From: CAVORD01 sp963698535
GTDB taxonomy: Bacteria; Bacteroidota; Bacteroidia; Bacteroidales; VadinHA17
DNA length: 64,000 nt
Direction of reading: 5' to 3'
Assembly: GCA_963698535.1 (NCBI GenBank)
Contig: CAVORD010000001.1
Location: 868,001 to 932,000 of the forward strand
Position numbers and translations under genes: made by a program
Part shown: positions 46,279 through 54,083 of the stretch, in pieces
Layout: every line of letters begins with the position of its first letter
Position numbering within the stretch: the first letter of the stretch is position 1
Notes under the pieces: model-generated
The model's input: the letters and a program-made list of their open reading frames with translations, nothing else
What the model was told of the DNA's origin: nothing
The model's database searches: none

Positions 46279-46851
46279 ATGGAGGATGTAAAACCCACAT
46301 TCAGAAATATTCATCAGGATCTTATAGATGGTTGTATAACTGGAGATCAAAAAGCACAGTTCCAGGTTTACAAATTATACTATAAGGCGATGTTTAACAC
46401 CAGTCTCCGGATTGTCAATGACACGATGGAAGCTGAAGACATTATGCAGGAGTCGTTTCTCTCTGCATTTGAAAAGATAGGAACCTACTCGGGAAGTGTA
46501 AGTTTCGGGGCCTGGCTGAAAAAAATAGTGGTTAACAGATCACTCGACAGCCTGAGCAAAAGGAAAGTAATGTATGAGAATATCGATGAGAAATATGATA
46601 TTTCAGATGATGACACCAGTTCAAAAGAGTCCTATGAGGAGACTGAGATGAAGATTGAAGAGGTAAAGGGAGCCGTAAACAGACTACCCGATGGCTACAG
46701 GATAATTCTGTCGCTATACCTCCTGGAAGGATATGATCACGATGAAATAGCTGAAATTCTTGGAATCTCGAGCAGCACATCAAGGTCACAGCTCTCAAGG
46801 GCAAAACAGAAGCTGGTACAGCAATTAAAAGAGAAAAAAACAACGTTATGA
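46279..46851 (+). CDS. ECF-type RNA polymerase sigma factor
   Basis: About 190 residues from ATG 46279 (MEDVKPTFRNIHQDLIDGC); in-frame ATGs at 46189, 46234 and 46237 would lengthen it without adding conserved sequence. Sigma region 2 (AEDIMQESFLSAFEKIGTYS, with the core-binding acidic residues) and region 4 (LPDGYRIILSLYLLEGYDHD, then EIAEILGISSSTSRSQLSRA) are clear. Its stop overlaps the start of the next gene (ATGA), a close coupling typical of sigma/anti-sigma pairs. The likely output is the operon itself, including the DUF4097 proteins. Confidence 0.93.
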   Translation: MEDVKPTFRNIHQDLIDGCITGDQKAQFQVYKLYYKAMFNTSLRIVNDTMEAEDIMQESFLSAFEKIGTYSGSVSFGAWLKKIVVNRSLDSLSKRKVMYENIDEKYDISDDDTSSKESYEETEMKIEEVKGAVNRLPDGYRIILSLYLLEGYDHDEIAEILGISSSTSRSQLSRAKQKLVQQLKEKKTTL

Positions 46852-47417
46852 ATAGAATTGAAGAATTTTTCAGGAACCACAGGGATCAATTAAATGATGC
46901 CGAGCCAGACGAAGGACACTTCGACCGTTTCAGGTACAAACTTGAAAAAATGTTCGGGGCTGAAAAAGCTGTAAGGAAGATAAGCATCGTGCCATATCTG
47001 CTTAAAGCAGCGGTGGTCACACTTCTTGTCACCCTCTCCTCTCTATATGTATGGGACTCATTTATAAGACCAGAGAGCAGGATGATGACACTGAGCGATG
47101 TATCGCCTCAGTACCGGGAAGTGGAAAACTATTATGTAAGCGAGGTAAGCGCCCGCGAGACGGAGATACTCAACCTCGACATAATGGGAACACCGGCCCA
47201 AAAAGAGATAATGCTTCAGGAGATAAGGAATATGGACTCAATTTATGTTGAACTCCAGAAGGAGCTTAAGGCCCACCCAAACGATGAGAGGGTAATAAAT
47301 GCCATGATCGAACATTATCAGACTAAACTGAATGTCATGAGCCTCATACTCGACCAACTGAAACAAATTAGAAATGAATCACTTAATAATACGCAAAATG
47401 AATCTGTCACATTATAG
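46848..47417 (+). CDS. Probable membrane anti-sigma factor
   Basis: 189 residues. A cytoplasmic N-terminus (1-48, MNRIEEFFRNHRDQLNDAEP) is followed by one transmembrane helix (about 49-70, YLLKAAVVTLLVTLSSLYVW) and an extracytoplasmic helical domain with LDIMGTPAQKEIMLQEI and NVMSLILDQLKQIRN. No zinc-binding HxxxCxxC motif is visible, so if it is an anti-sigma factor it is not of the ZAS class. The assignment rests on topology and on the 4-base overlap with the sigma gene. It overlaps the start of the DUF4097 gene. Confidence 0.75.
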   Translation: MNRIEEFFRNHRDQLNDAEPDEGHFDRFRYKLEKMFGAEKAVRKISIVPYLLKAAVVTLLVTLSSLYVWDSFIRPESRMMTLSDVSPQYREVENYYVSEVSARETEILNLDIMGTPAQKEIMLQEIRNMDSIYVELQKELKAHPNDERVINAMIEHYQTKLNVMSLILDQLKQIRNESLNNTQNESVTL

Positions 47418-48477
47418 CAGAAAGATCATACTACTTGCTTTCGTCCTCTCCCTAACAACGATCCTCTCAGCCATTGAGGTCAAGAAGGAGTATCACAAGG
47501 AGTTCGACGCAAATAACAGCAGTACACTGAAGGTAAGTAACCGCTACGGCGAAGTAATAATCGAAAACTGGGAAAAAAACCAGGTGGTTATTGATGTGGT
47601 CGTAAAGGTGGAGATGTCTAATGAAAATGCAGCAGAAGAGGTCCTGTCACTTATCCAGGTCAGTATTGACAATACAGGCGATGTTATATCAGCTATAACC
47701 GAGATAGGCGAGAAATTCTCATTCAAAGGCTGGGGAAGCCCTTCACGCAGATTTAATATCGACTACCACATAAAGATGCCGGCAGGAGCAACACTCGAGC
47801 TTGAAAACAGATACGGTAATGTAGAGATAGGTGACCTTACAGGACAGGTTACAATAGGGGTTAAATATGGAACACTTGCTGTCTCCTCTCTTACCAGAAT
47901 GAATGAAAAGCCACTGAACTCAATAAGTGTAGCTTATGGCAAAGCAAATATTGAAAAGGCAGGATGGCTGGAAATATCGGCCAGGTACACAACCCCGGTT
48001 ACGATCAATGAAGCCAAAGCCATTGTTGTTGACAGCCGCTATTCAAAATTTGATATAGGAAAAGTTAATTCTGTGGTCCTTGAGTCAAAATATGACGGCA
48101 TAGAAATAGGTACCATCACGAATCTCTCGGCGGAGACAGGATATACCTCACTTAATATTGAAAACCTTTCCGGCAACCTTGAACTCGAAGCAAGATATGG
48201 AAGCTTCTCTCTAACTAATGTCGCCAAAGAATTCGGAAAAATTGAAATTAACGGCAGCTATTGCTCAATCAATATGGGAGTAAACAGCATGGCTGAATAC
48301 AGGTTTATTGCAGATTTGAGATATGCCGGACTAAAGATGGATGACAGCAAAATTGACTTCACCAAAAAGATAGTTGAAAGCAATTCAAAGTACTATGAGG
48401 GGATTGTTGGTAAAGAGAAGGAGCCCAAGTCCTTAATTAGCATTGAATCTGCTTATGGTTCAGTAAGGATAAACTAA
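47398..48477 (+). CDS. DUF4097-family beta-strand repeat protein (copy 1)
   Basis: About 359 residues from ATG 47398 (MNLSHYSRKIILLAFVLSL), overlapping the anti-sigma gene by 20 bases. A signal peptide is followed by a right-handed beta-repeat typical of the DUF4097/putative auto-adhesin group: LKVSNRYGEVIIENW, LENRYGNVEIGDL, SRYSKFDIGKVN, LEARYGSFSLTNV and ending IESAYGSVRIN. The recurrent x-x-(R/K/A)-Y-G-x-(V/A) turn marks each coil. Such proteins are secreted, of uncertain function, and often encoded behind an ECF sigma/anti-sigma pair. Third gene of that operon here, closed by a strong terminator. Confidence 0.88.
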   Translation: MNLSHYSRKIILLAFVLSLTTILSAIEVKKEYHKEFDANNSSTLKVSNRYGEVIIENWEKNQVVIDVVVKVEMSNENAAEEVLSLIQVSIDNTGDVISAITEIGEKFSFKGWGSPSRRFNIDYHIKMPAGATLELENRYGNVEIGDLTGQVTIGVKYGTLAVSSLTRMNEKPLNSISVAYGKANIEKAGWLEISARYTTPVTINEAKAIVVDSRYSKFDIGKVNSVVLESKYDGIEIGTITNLSAETGYTSLNIENLSGNLELEARYGSFSLTNVAKEFGKIEINGSYCSINMGVNSMAEYRFIADLRYAGLKMDDSKIDFTKKIVESNSKYYEGIVGKEKEPKSLISIESAYGSVRIN

Positions 48478-48500
48478 AAATTCTCCTGAAAAAAGGCAAA

Positions 48501-48528
48501 AAGCGGATATCTTATCCGCTTTTTTTTT
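48501..48528 (+). terminator. Terminator after DUF4097 copy 1
   Basis: 9-bp stem AAGCGGATA/TATCCGCTT with a 3-base loop, followed by eight more T residues. It separates the two DUF4097 paralogues. Confidence 0.9.
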
Positions 48529-48636
48529 GCAGCAGTGCCAGGAATTCACCGTCTTTATACCGGAGTTGTTCTTATAGAGAATCAGAGAAATTCCACTTCT
48601 GAGAATATAAGCGACCCACAACAAAAAAAAGACGCC

Positions 48637-49717
48637 ATGAAATCCCAAATAGCCCCTACTCTGCTTATAGCCATAACCCTGGCTTTCATTACAACCGGAA
48701 CGGTGTGGTCCGAATCTGCCGATTGCCGCTATGAGAGAAAAGTCAAGGCAGATAAGAATTACACTATTGAAATAGAGAATAAATTTGGAACTGTTACCCT
48801 CGTAAATACTAAGGGTGATTCTCTGAAAGCTTGTGCAACTGTGACCATAATACATCCGGGAGGAACAGAGATGATCCGGAAGTCGATGGAATTGGTAAGT
48901 GTTGATATAACGGAGGATGACAAAGGATTAAAGTTCATCACCCGGTTCGATCAGAAATTCTTCACAAAAAGCTTCTCTGCAGGCAGGGAGTCTTTCTCTG
49001 TGAATTATGTTGTGGAAATACCTGAAGCGGTAAACGTGACCATTAAAAACAGTTACGGTAATGTTTTTATCCCGACACTTTCAGGTTATACTCAACTTAC
49101 GGTTACAAATGGTGAAATCGAGATTGACAACCTTAAACGCGGTAATGTTAAACCTATAAATAATATTGAACTGGTGAATGCCAAAGCTCGCATTGACAAA
49201 CTCAACTGGGCTACATTAAGTGCCAAATATACAGATGAGTGTATTATTGAAGAGGCTGAAGCTATTGCCTTTAAATCGGTTCTTTCAAATTTTACACTAA
49301 TTAAGGTTGGCAATATTGCCTTTGGTTCAAAACTTGGCTTGATATCAATAGGTAAGGCTGGTAAAATAAATGGCGAAAGCGATATGACCAAAATAACTAT
49401 CGAGATGTTGGAAAAGGGTGGTCAGATCACTACGAATATGGGTGAGTTGAATATTACCTCAATGGGCGATAATATCAAGGATCTTACAATTGCCAGCAAT
49501 TATTCTGCTGTCTCGTTAGGATTACCAAAGGAGGGTAATCCCTATGTTACTGCTTCAATCTCAGCTGGTCCACTTAAAAATGGCATCTTCTCTTTCTCAG
49601 CTTACCAGGGAGAAACCTGATGCAACTAAAAGCGTAATAAATGGTCCTATCCGACCTGGTCCGGTTACCGGCAAAATTACTATAACTGCCAATGGCGGAT
49701 CGCTGAAGATGTATTAA
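48637..49717 (+). CDS. DUF4097-like paralogue (copy 2), one frameshift near the end
   Basis: Starts at 48637 with a signal peptide (MKSQIAPTLLIAITLAFITT). Organisation and repeats parallel copy 1: YTIEIENKFGTVTLVNTKGD, VTIKNSYGNVFIPTLSGY and LNWATLSAKYTDECIIEEAE. It is more diverged and lacks the regular R-Y-G turns in the C-terminal half. The frame breaks near 49609; removing one G from GGGAG continues it as EKPDATKSVINGPIRPGPV and GKITITANGGSLKMY to the stop at 49717, giving about 360 residues as in copy 1. It lies beyond a strong terminator, so it either depends on readthrough or has its own promoter in the 108-base gap. Confidence 0.82.
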
Positions 49718-49796
49718 AGAGTTGGTTAAGAGCAATATTGATGGGGATAACCTGCGACTTGCAACCTGAAACCTGTGACCTTTAACTTGCAACCTG

Positions 49797-49832
49797 AACA
49801 ACCCACCCCAAACCCCTCCCAAGAGGGGATTT
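49797..49832. repeat. Short C/G-rich intergenic repeat
   Basis: AACAACCCACCCC...CCTCCCAAGAGGGGATTT, matching partial copies at 41938-41970 and 56612-56639. It lies between convergent genes. Confidence 0.65.
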
Positions 49833-49852
49833 CTTGACTAACCCCATATTTA

Positions 49853-52327
49853 TTACACCTCCAGTTCGGCAACGGTTATTCCGGCACCGCCGAAGTCAAC
49901 ATGTTCATCACGAAAAGATGCAACCGCAGGATGAGTGGCAAGATACTGTCTTACATTCTCTCTCAGGATACCTGTCCCTTTGCCATGCAGTATACGGATT
50001 GTCCTGTAACCTACCATAAAAGCAGTATCTACAAGATCGCGGACCTTCTCCAGAGCCTCATCCGTTCTCTCACCACGAATGTCTATCTCCGGCTTGAAGT
50101 TATTTCTTGTGGCTGTTATTTCCCAGTTCAGTACAGACGTTCCTTTTCTCTCATTGCTTCGGACCTCCTTCTGACTCACCCGTTCAAGCTTCGAACTATT
50201 AATCTGCATTGAGACATTACCGGTTATGATAGTTGCGATCTGGCCCTTAATCGATTCTATCTGCCCGTAACTATCTGTATCTGTAACTCTTATGAAATCA
50301 CCTTTTTTTAGCTGATCTCCGGTCGTTTTTTTCTTACCTGATACCTTCTGGTTGTCTCTCCTCTCGATCTCCCTGTTTACACCTGCGATCTTACTTATTC
50401 CCGGCAACTTCTCCTCTTCATCTTTCAAAGCCTCTATCTGTTCCTTGAAACCTTCAAGTTTTTTTCTGGCTTCACGTGTTTTCTCTTTTTCGGCATGTGC
50501 CTCTTTGATGGACCGTATTGTATTCTCGATCTGCCTGTTTGACTCCTGCATCAGCTGCTCAGCCTCAGTTCTGGCTTTGAGCAGTATCTCCTTCTTTTTC
50601 TGCTTAAGCTCACCTATCTCACTTTCATATTTTTCCAGCAGCTCTTCAATGCGTTTCTCACTGCGTCTTATATCCTGTCTTTTCCTCTCCCAGTATTTCC
50701 TGTCACGGGCTATCTCCCTGAGGTGTTTATCGAAGTTAATATTATCCTTTCCCACCTTTTCTGAGGCAATGCCAAGCACCTGCTCGGGCAGACCTATCTT
50801 ACGGGCTATCTCAAAGGCAAAAGAGCTGCCCGGCTTACCCTTCACCATCTCGAAAAGGGGCTGCATAAGGTTATTATCATACGACATTGCTCCGTTAACA
50901 ACGCCCTCGGTATTTGCAGCAAAGTGCTTCAGGTTTGTATAGTGGGTGGTAAAGACCCCAAACACCTTTTGGTCATTCAGAAACTGGAGTACTGCTTCAG
51001 CAATAGCCCCTCCTATCATTGGCTCAGTACCGGCACCGAATTCATCGATCAGCACCAGGCTCCTGTTGTTGGAAGCCTTGAGAAAATGCTTCATATTAAT
51101 AAGGTGTGAGCTATAGGTACTAAGGTCATTTTCTATGCTCTGTTCATCACCTATATCGAGTAAAATCTTTTCAAAGACACCAAATGTTGAACCCGGACCA
51201 ACAGGCACCGGAAAACCACATTGCATCATATACTGCAGCAGTCCTACCGTCTTAAGACATACCGACTTGCCACCTGCATTGGGACCTGATATAACAAGTA
51301 TCCGTTCCCTTTCATCAAGTTCAATGTCGAGAGGAACCACTTTTCTTCCGCTTCTCCTGAAGGTTATCTCCAAAATAGGATGCCGGGCCTTCCTCCATGC
51401 TATAACAGTACGATCCCGTATTTCCGGCTTATCGCACTTCAGTTCATTTCCCAGCAGGGCTCTTGCTCTCACTGAATCGAGTTCTCCAAGAAAGTCGAAC
51501 AGAGGAAGTATATCCGGTATATAAGGTCTTAGAAAGTCGGCAAAAGTTGTCAGTATCCTCACTATTTCGCGTCTCTCCTCATATTCCAGTCCTGCAATTT
51601 CATTATTAAGCTCAACGATATCCTCCGGTTCAATAAAAACGGTCTTTCCTGTTGCCGACTGGTCGTGTACCATACCCCGGATCCGCCTTTTGTCGCCGGC
51701 ATTGACAGGTATCACTGCTCTTCCGTTCCGCAGAGATACGACAGCCCCTGTTTCCACAATGCCATCCGATTGTGCTTGCCTGAGAATTGATGAAAGTTTC
51801 TTCGATACCTGGCTTTTCCGGGAGGAGATGGATGATCTTATCGAACTCAGCTCTTTTGAGGCGCTATCGCGTATTGTTCCTGTTTTATCTATTATCTGAT
51901 CAATTTTGTCAGATATCATGGGGTAGAGAATCACGCCGCCTGAGAGACTTTTTAAGGCAGGATAGAGATCCTCTTTCGACCGTTTAAAGAAAAGAGTAAT
52001 AGCTTTCCCTGTTTCTATCGACCTCTTAAGTTCGAACATCTCCTGAATCTCCGGGAAGGTACCTTCTATCCTTAGTCGTGTAAGACAGTCGCCAAGATCG
52101 AAGTAGATGGTATCGGGAAAAGCATCCTCTTCCCGCAAAATATGCTGAAATTCAGCAACTTTATTGTGCTCTGCCCCTATCCACAATGAATCAGCACTGA
52201 AAGAGATATCCCGGATTTTCTTCTCACCGATAGGACCAATGGAATAGCTGCAGGCAAGATCACGGATCCTGTCGAATCCGATCTTCTCCTCAAATTTGTC
52301 GGGATAAACAAATGTGCTGTTAGCCAT
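49853..52327 (-). CDS. mutS2: MutS2 family ATPase/endonuclease
   Basis: About 824 residues from ATG 52327 (MANSTFVYPDKFEEKIGFDR); the frame is open further upstream without conserved sequence. MutS core and ATPase: Walker A ISGPNAGGKSVCLKT (about 343-357), then LVLIDEFGAGTEPMIGGAIA and VFGVFTTHYTNLKHFA. A long charged coiled coil (about 500-625) follows. The C-terminal Smr domain (about 745-824) has DIRGERTDEALEKVRDLVD and the nuclease-type HGKGTGILRENVRQYL. MutS2 proteins suppress recombination and, in Bacillus, act on collided ribosomes. No mutL is adjacent. Confidence 0.95.
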   Translation of the reverse strand: MANSTFVYPDKFEEKIGFDRIRDLACSYSIGPIGEKKIRDISFSADSLWIGAEHNKVAEFQHILREEDAFPDTIYFDLGDCLTRLRIEGTFPEIQEMFELKRSIETGKAITLFFKRSKEDLYPALKSLSGGVILYPMISDKIDQIIDKTGTIRDSASKELSSIRSSISSRKSQVSKKLSSILRQAQSDGIVETGAVVSLRNGRAVIPVNAGDKRRIRGMVHDQSATGKTVFIEPEDIVELNNEIAGLEYEERREIVRILTTFADFLRPYIPDILPLFDFLGELDSVRARALLGNELKCDKPEIRDRTVIAWRKARHPILEITFRRSGRKVVPLDIELDERERILVISGPNAGGKSVCLKTVGLLQYMMQCGFPVPVGPGSTFGVFEKILLDIGDEQSIENDLSTYSSHLINMKHFLKASNNRSLVLIDEFGAGTEPMIGGAIAEAVLQFLNDQKVFGVFTTHYTNLKHFAANTEGVVNGAMSYDNNLMQPLFEMVKGKPGSSFAFEIARKIGLPEQVLGIASEKVGKDNINFDKHLREIARDRKYWERKRQDIRRSEKRIEELLEKYESEIGELKQKKKEILLKARTEAEQLMQESNRQIENTIRSIKEAHAEKEKTREARKKLEGFKEQIEALKDEEEKLPGISKIAGVNREIERRDNQKVSGKKKTTGDQLKKGDFIRVTDTDSYGQIESIKGQIATIITGNVSMQINSSKLERVSQKEVRSNERKGTSVLNWEITATRNNFKPEIDIRGERTDEALEKVRDLVDTAFMVGYRTIRILHGKGTGILRENVRQYLATHPAVASFRDEHVDFGGAGITVAELEV

Positions 52328-52429
52328 ATCAGTTGCAAAGTTAATAATTGTTAAATCAGAGGCACTCACATACCAACTGTTCAATAATACTTAATTTAGT
52401 CACAGTTTAATCTTAAATACCAGGTAAAA

Positions 52430-53983
52430 ATGAAAAAAAGGTTATTTAGTCTAGCGGCATTAATTGTATGCATCCTTCTTCAATCTACTCTGTCATACAG
52501 TCAGTCGGTTGACCTGGAGGCAGTTTACCGCATCAAGCAGGAGGGTTTTAGAAATTCTACCATTGAGGATCTGACCTATCTGATGACAGATTTTGCAGGG
52601 CCCAGGCTTACAGCATCCGATGGAAGCAATCGTGCCAATGAGATTGCGAAGAAAAGACTTGAGGAGATAGGATTGTCAAATGTGAGGATAGAAGAGGCCA
52701 GACCTTTCGAAAGAGGTGGCTGGGATAACCTTAAAACATATGCGGCAATGACAGCTCCCTACTATGCTAACTTTGCAGTAACTCCTGTAGCATGGACAGG
52801 CAGCACTAAAGGGCTGGTAAAAGGGAAAGTGGTACTTGCTGATATAAAGAATGAATCGGACCTGGGAAAATATAGCGGAAAGTTAAGCGGCAAAATTGTA
52901 CTGATCCCTTCCACAGCAACATATACAACCAGTTTTGAGCCGCTGGCAGAGAGGTATGATGCAGAAGATCTTGAGATGATCGCAAAAGCAGGTTATGATA
53001 ACTCCGGACGCCGTCGTGGCCCTACATTTGACATGGAGGCTTACAGGGCGCAAATGGCGCTTAGAGGTAAGATAGCCGAGTTCCTCAAGAAAGAGGGTGT
53101 AGCTGTTATAGTCAATTCATCGGGCTTCTTTAACGTACCCAGATCAAACGGTGCCAACCCACGACCAGGAGAAGATGTCCTTATTCCTGAAATAAATCTG
53201 CCTATCGAGGCACATGGAAGAATGGAAAGGATGCTCAGGAAAGAGGTGGCCGTTGAGATGGAGGTCGAAGTTTTAAATAAATTCAACGATACCAAAAAGG
53301 TGTTAAATGTTATCGGTGAGATCCCCGGAACTGATCCGAAACTTAAGGATGAAGTTGTGCTTTTAGGAGGCCACATTGATTCATGGCACGGTGGAACGGG
53401 TGCAGCCGACAATGCATCGGGTTGTATTGTAATGATGGAAGCTATGAGGATTATAAAGACACTTGGACTATCACCAAAGAGGACCATCAGAATAGCTTTA
53501 TGGGGTGGTGAGGAACAAGGACTGCACGGATCGAGAGGATATGTGGAGAAGTACCTGATGACACCAGAAGGAAAGAAACTTCCTGGTTATGATAAGTACC
53601 AGGTTTATTTCAACATGGACAACGGAACGGGTAAATTCCGCGGTATCTACCTTCAGGAAAATGATATGGCCAGGGCTACACTTGAAGCATGGTTAAGACC
53701 ATTTGCCGATATGGATGCCACCACAATAAGCATTAGAAATACTGGCGGCACAGACCATCAGTCATTTGACGGGGCGGGTCTCCCGGGATTTCAGTTTATC
53801 CAGGATCCTATCGAATATGACAGAGGATACCATACTAACATGGACACCTCCGACAGACTGATAGCCGCTGACCTGAAACATAATGCGGTTATTGTTGCAG
53901 CCCTTGCATACCAGGCTTCAATTATGGATGGTAAATTCCCTCGCAAACCTTATGCACCAAGAACACCCAGACCAGCTTTCTAG
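52430..53983 (+). CDS. M28 family metallopeptidase, secreted
   Basis: 517 residues with a signal peptide (1-24, LLQSTLSYSQS). M28 zinc ligands: His in LLGGHIDSWHGGTG, Asp in GAADNASGCIVMM, the Glu pair in WGGEEQGLHGSRGY, Asp in FNMDNGTGKF and His in GGTDHQSFDGAG. A PA-like domain is inserted around 110-250. The C-terminus is short and proline-rich (KPYAPRTPRPAF) and has no PDZ domain, unlike the paralogue at 43463. Probably a periplasmic carboxy- or aminopeptidase, but substrate preference cannot be told. It diverges from mutS2 and converges on the oligopeptidase gene. Confidence 0.93.
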   Translation: MKKRLFSLAALIVCILLQSTLSYSQSVDLEAVYRIKQEGFRNSTIEDLTYLMTDFAGPRLTASDGSNRANEIAKKRLEEIGLSNVRIEEARPFERGGWDNLKTYAAMTAPYYANFAVTPVAWTGSTKGLVKGKVVLADIKNESDLGKYSGKLSGKIVLIPSTATYTTSFEPLAERYDAEDLEMIAKAGYDNSGRRRGPTFDMEAYRAQMALRGKIAEFLKKEGVAVIVNSSGFFNVPRSNGANPRPGEDVLIPEINLPIEAHGRMERMLRKEVAVEMEVEVLNKFNDTKKVLNVIGEIPGTDPKLKDEVVLLGGHIDSWHGGTGAADNASGCIVMMEAMRIIKTLGLSPKRTIRIALWGGEEQGLHGSRGYVEKYLMTPEGKKLPGYDKYQVYFNMDNGTGKFRGIYLQENDMARATLEAWLRPFADMDATTISIRNTGGTDHQSFDGAGLPGFQFIQDPIEYDRGYHTNMDTSDRLIAADLKHNAVIVAALAYQASIMDGKFPRKPYAPRTPRPAF

Positions 53984-54019
53984 ACAACAGAAAGAATTTA
54001 AACTTACCTTATAATGCAA

Positions 54020-54049
54020 GAAGTGCGTAGTCTCTGGACTACGCACTTC
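54020..54049. terminator. Bidirectional hairpin terminator
   Basis: Perfect 13-bp stem GAAGTGCGTAGTC/GACTACGCACTTC with a 4-base loop between the convergent M28 and oligopeptidase genes. T-richness is weak on both sides. Confidence 0.75.
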
Positions 54050-54083
54050 GCATTTAATATTAGTCTGTCTTTCTTTAATTTGA

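Noticed and set aside
50352..50942. 196-codon open frame on the plus strand
   Set aside because: Lies wholly inside mutS2 on the other strand. The Ser/Leu-rich product mirrors the coiled-coil coding region and has no family signal.
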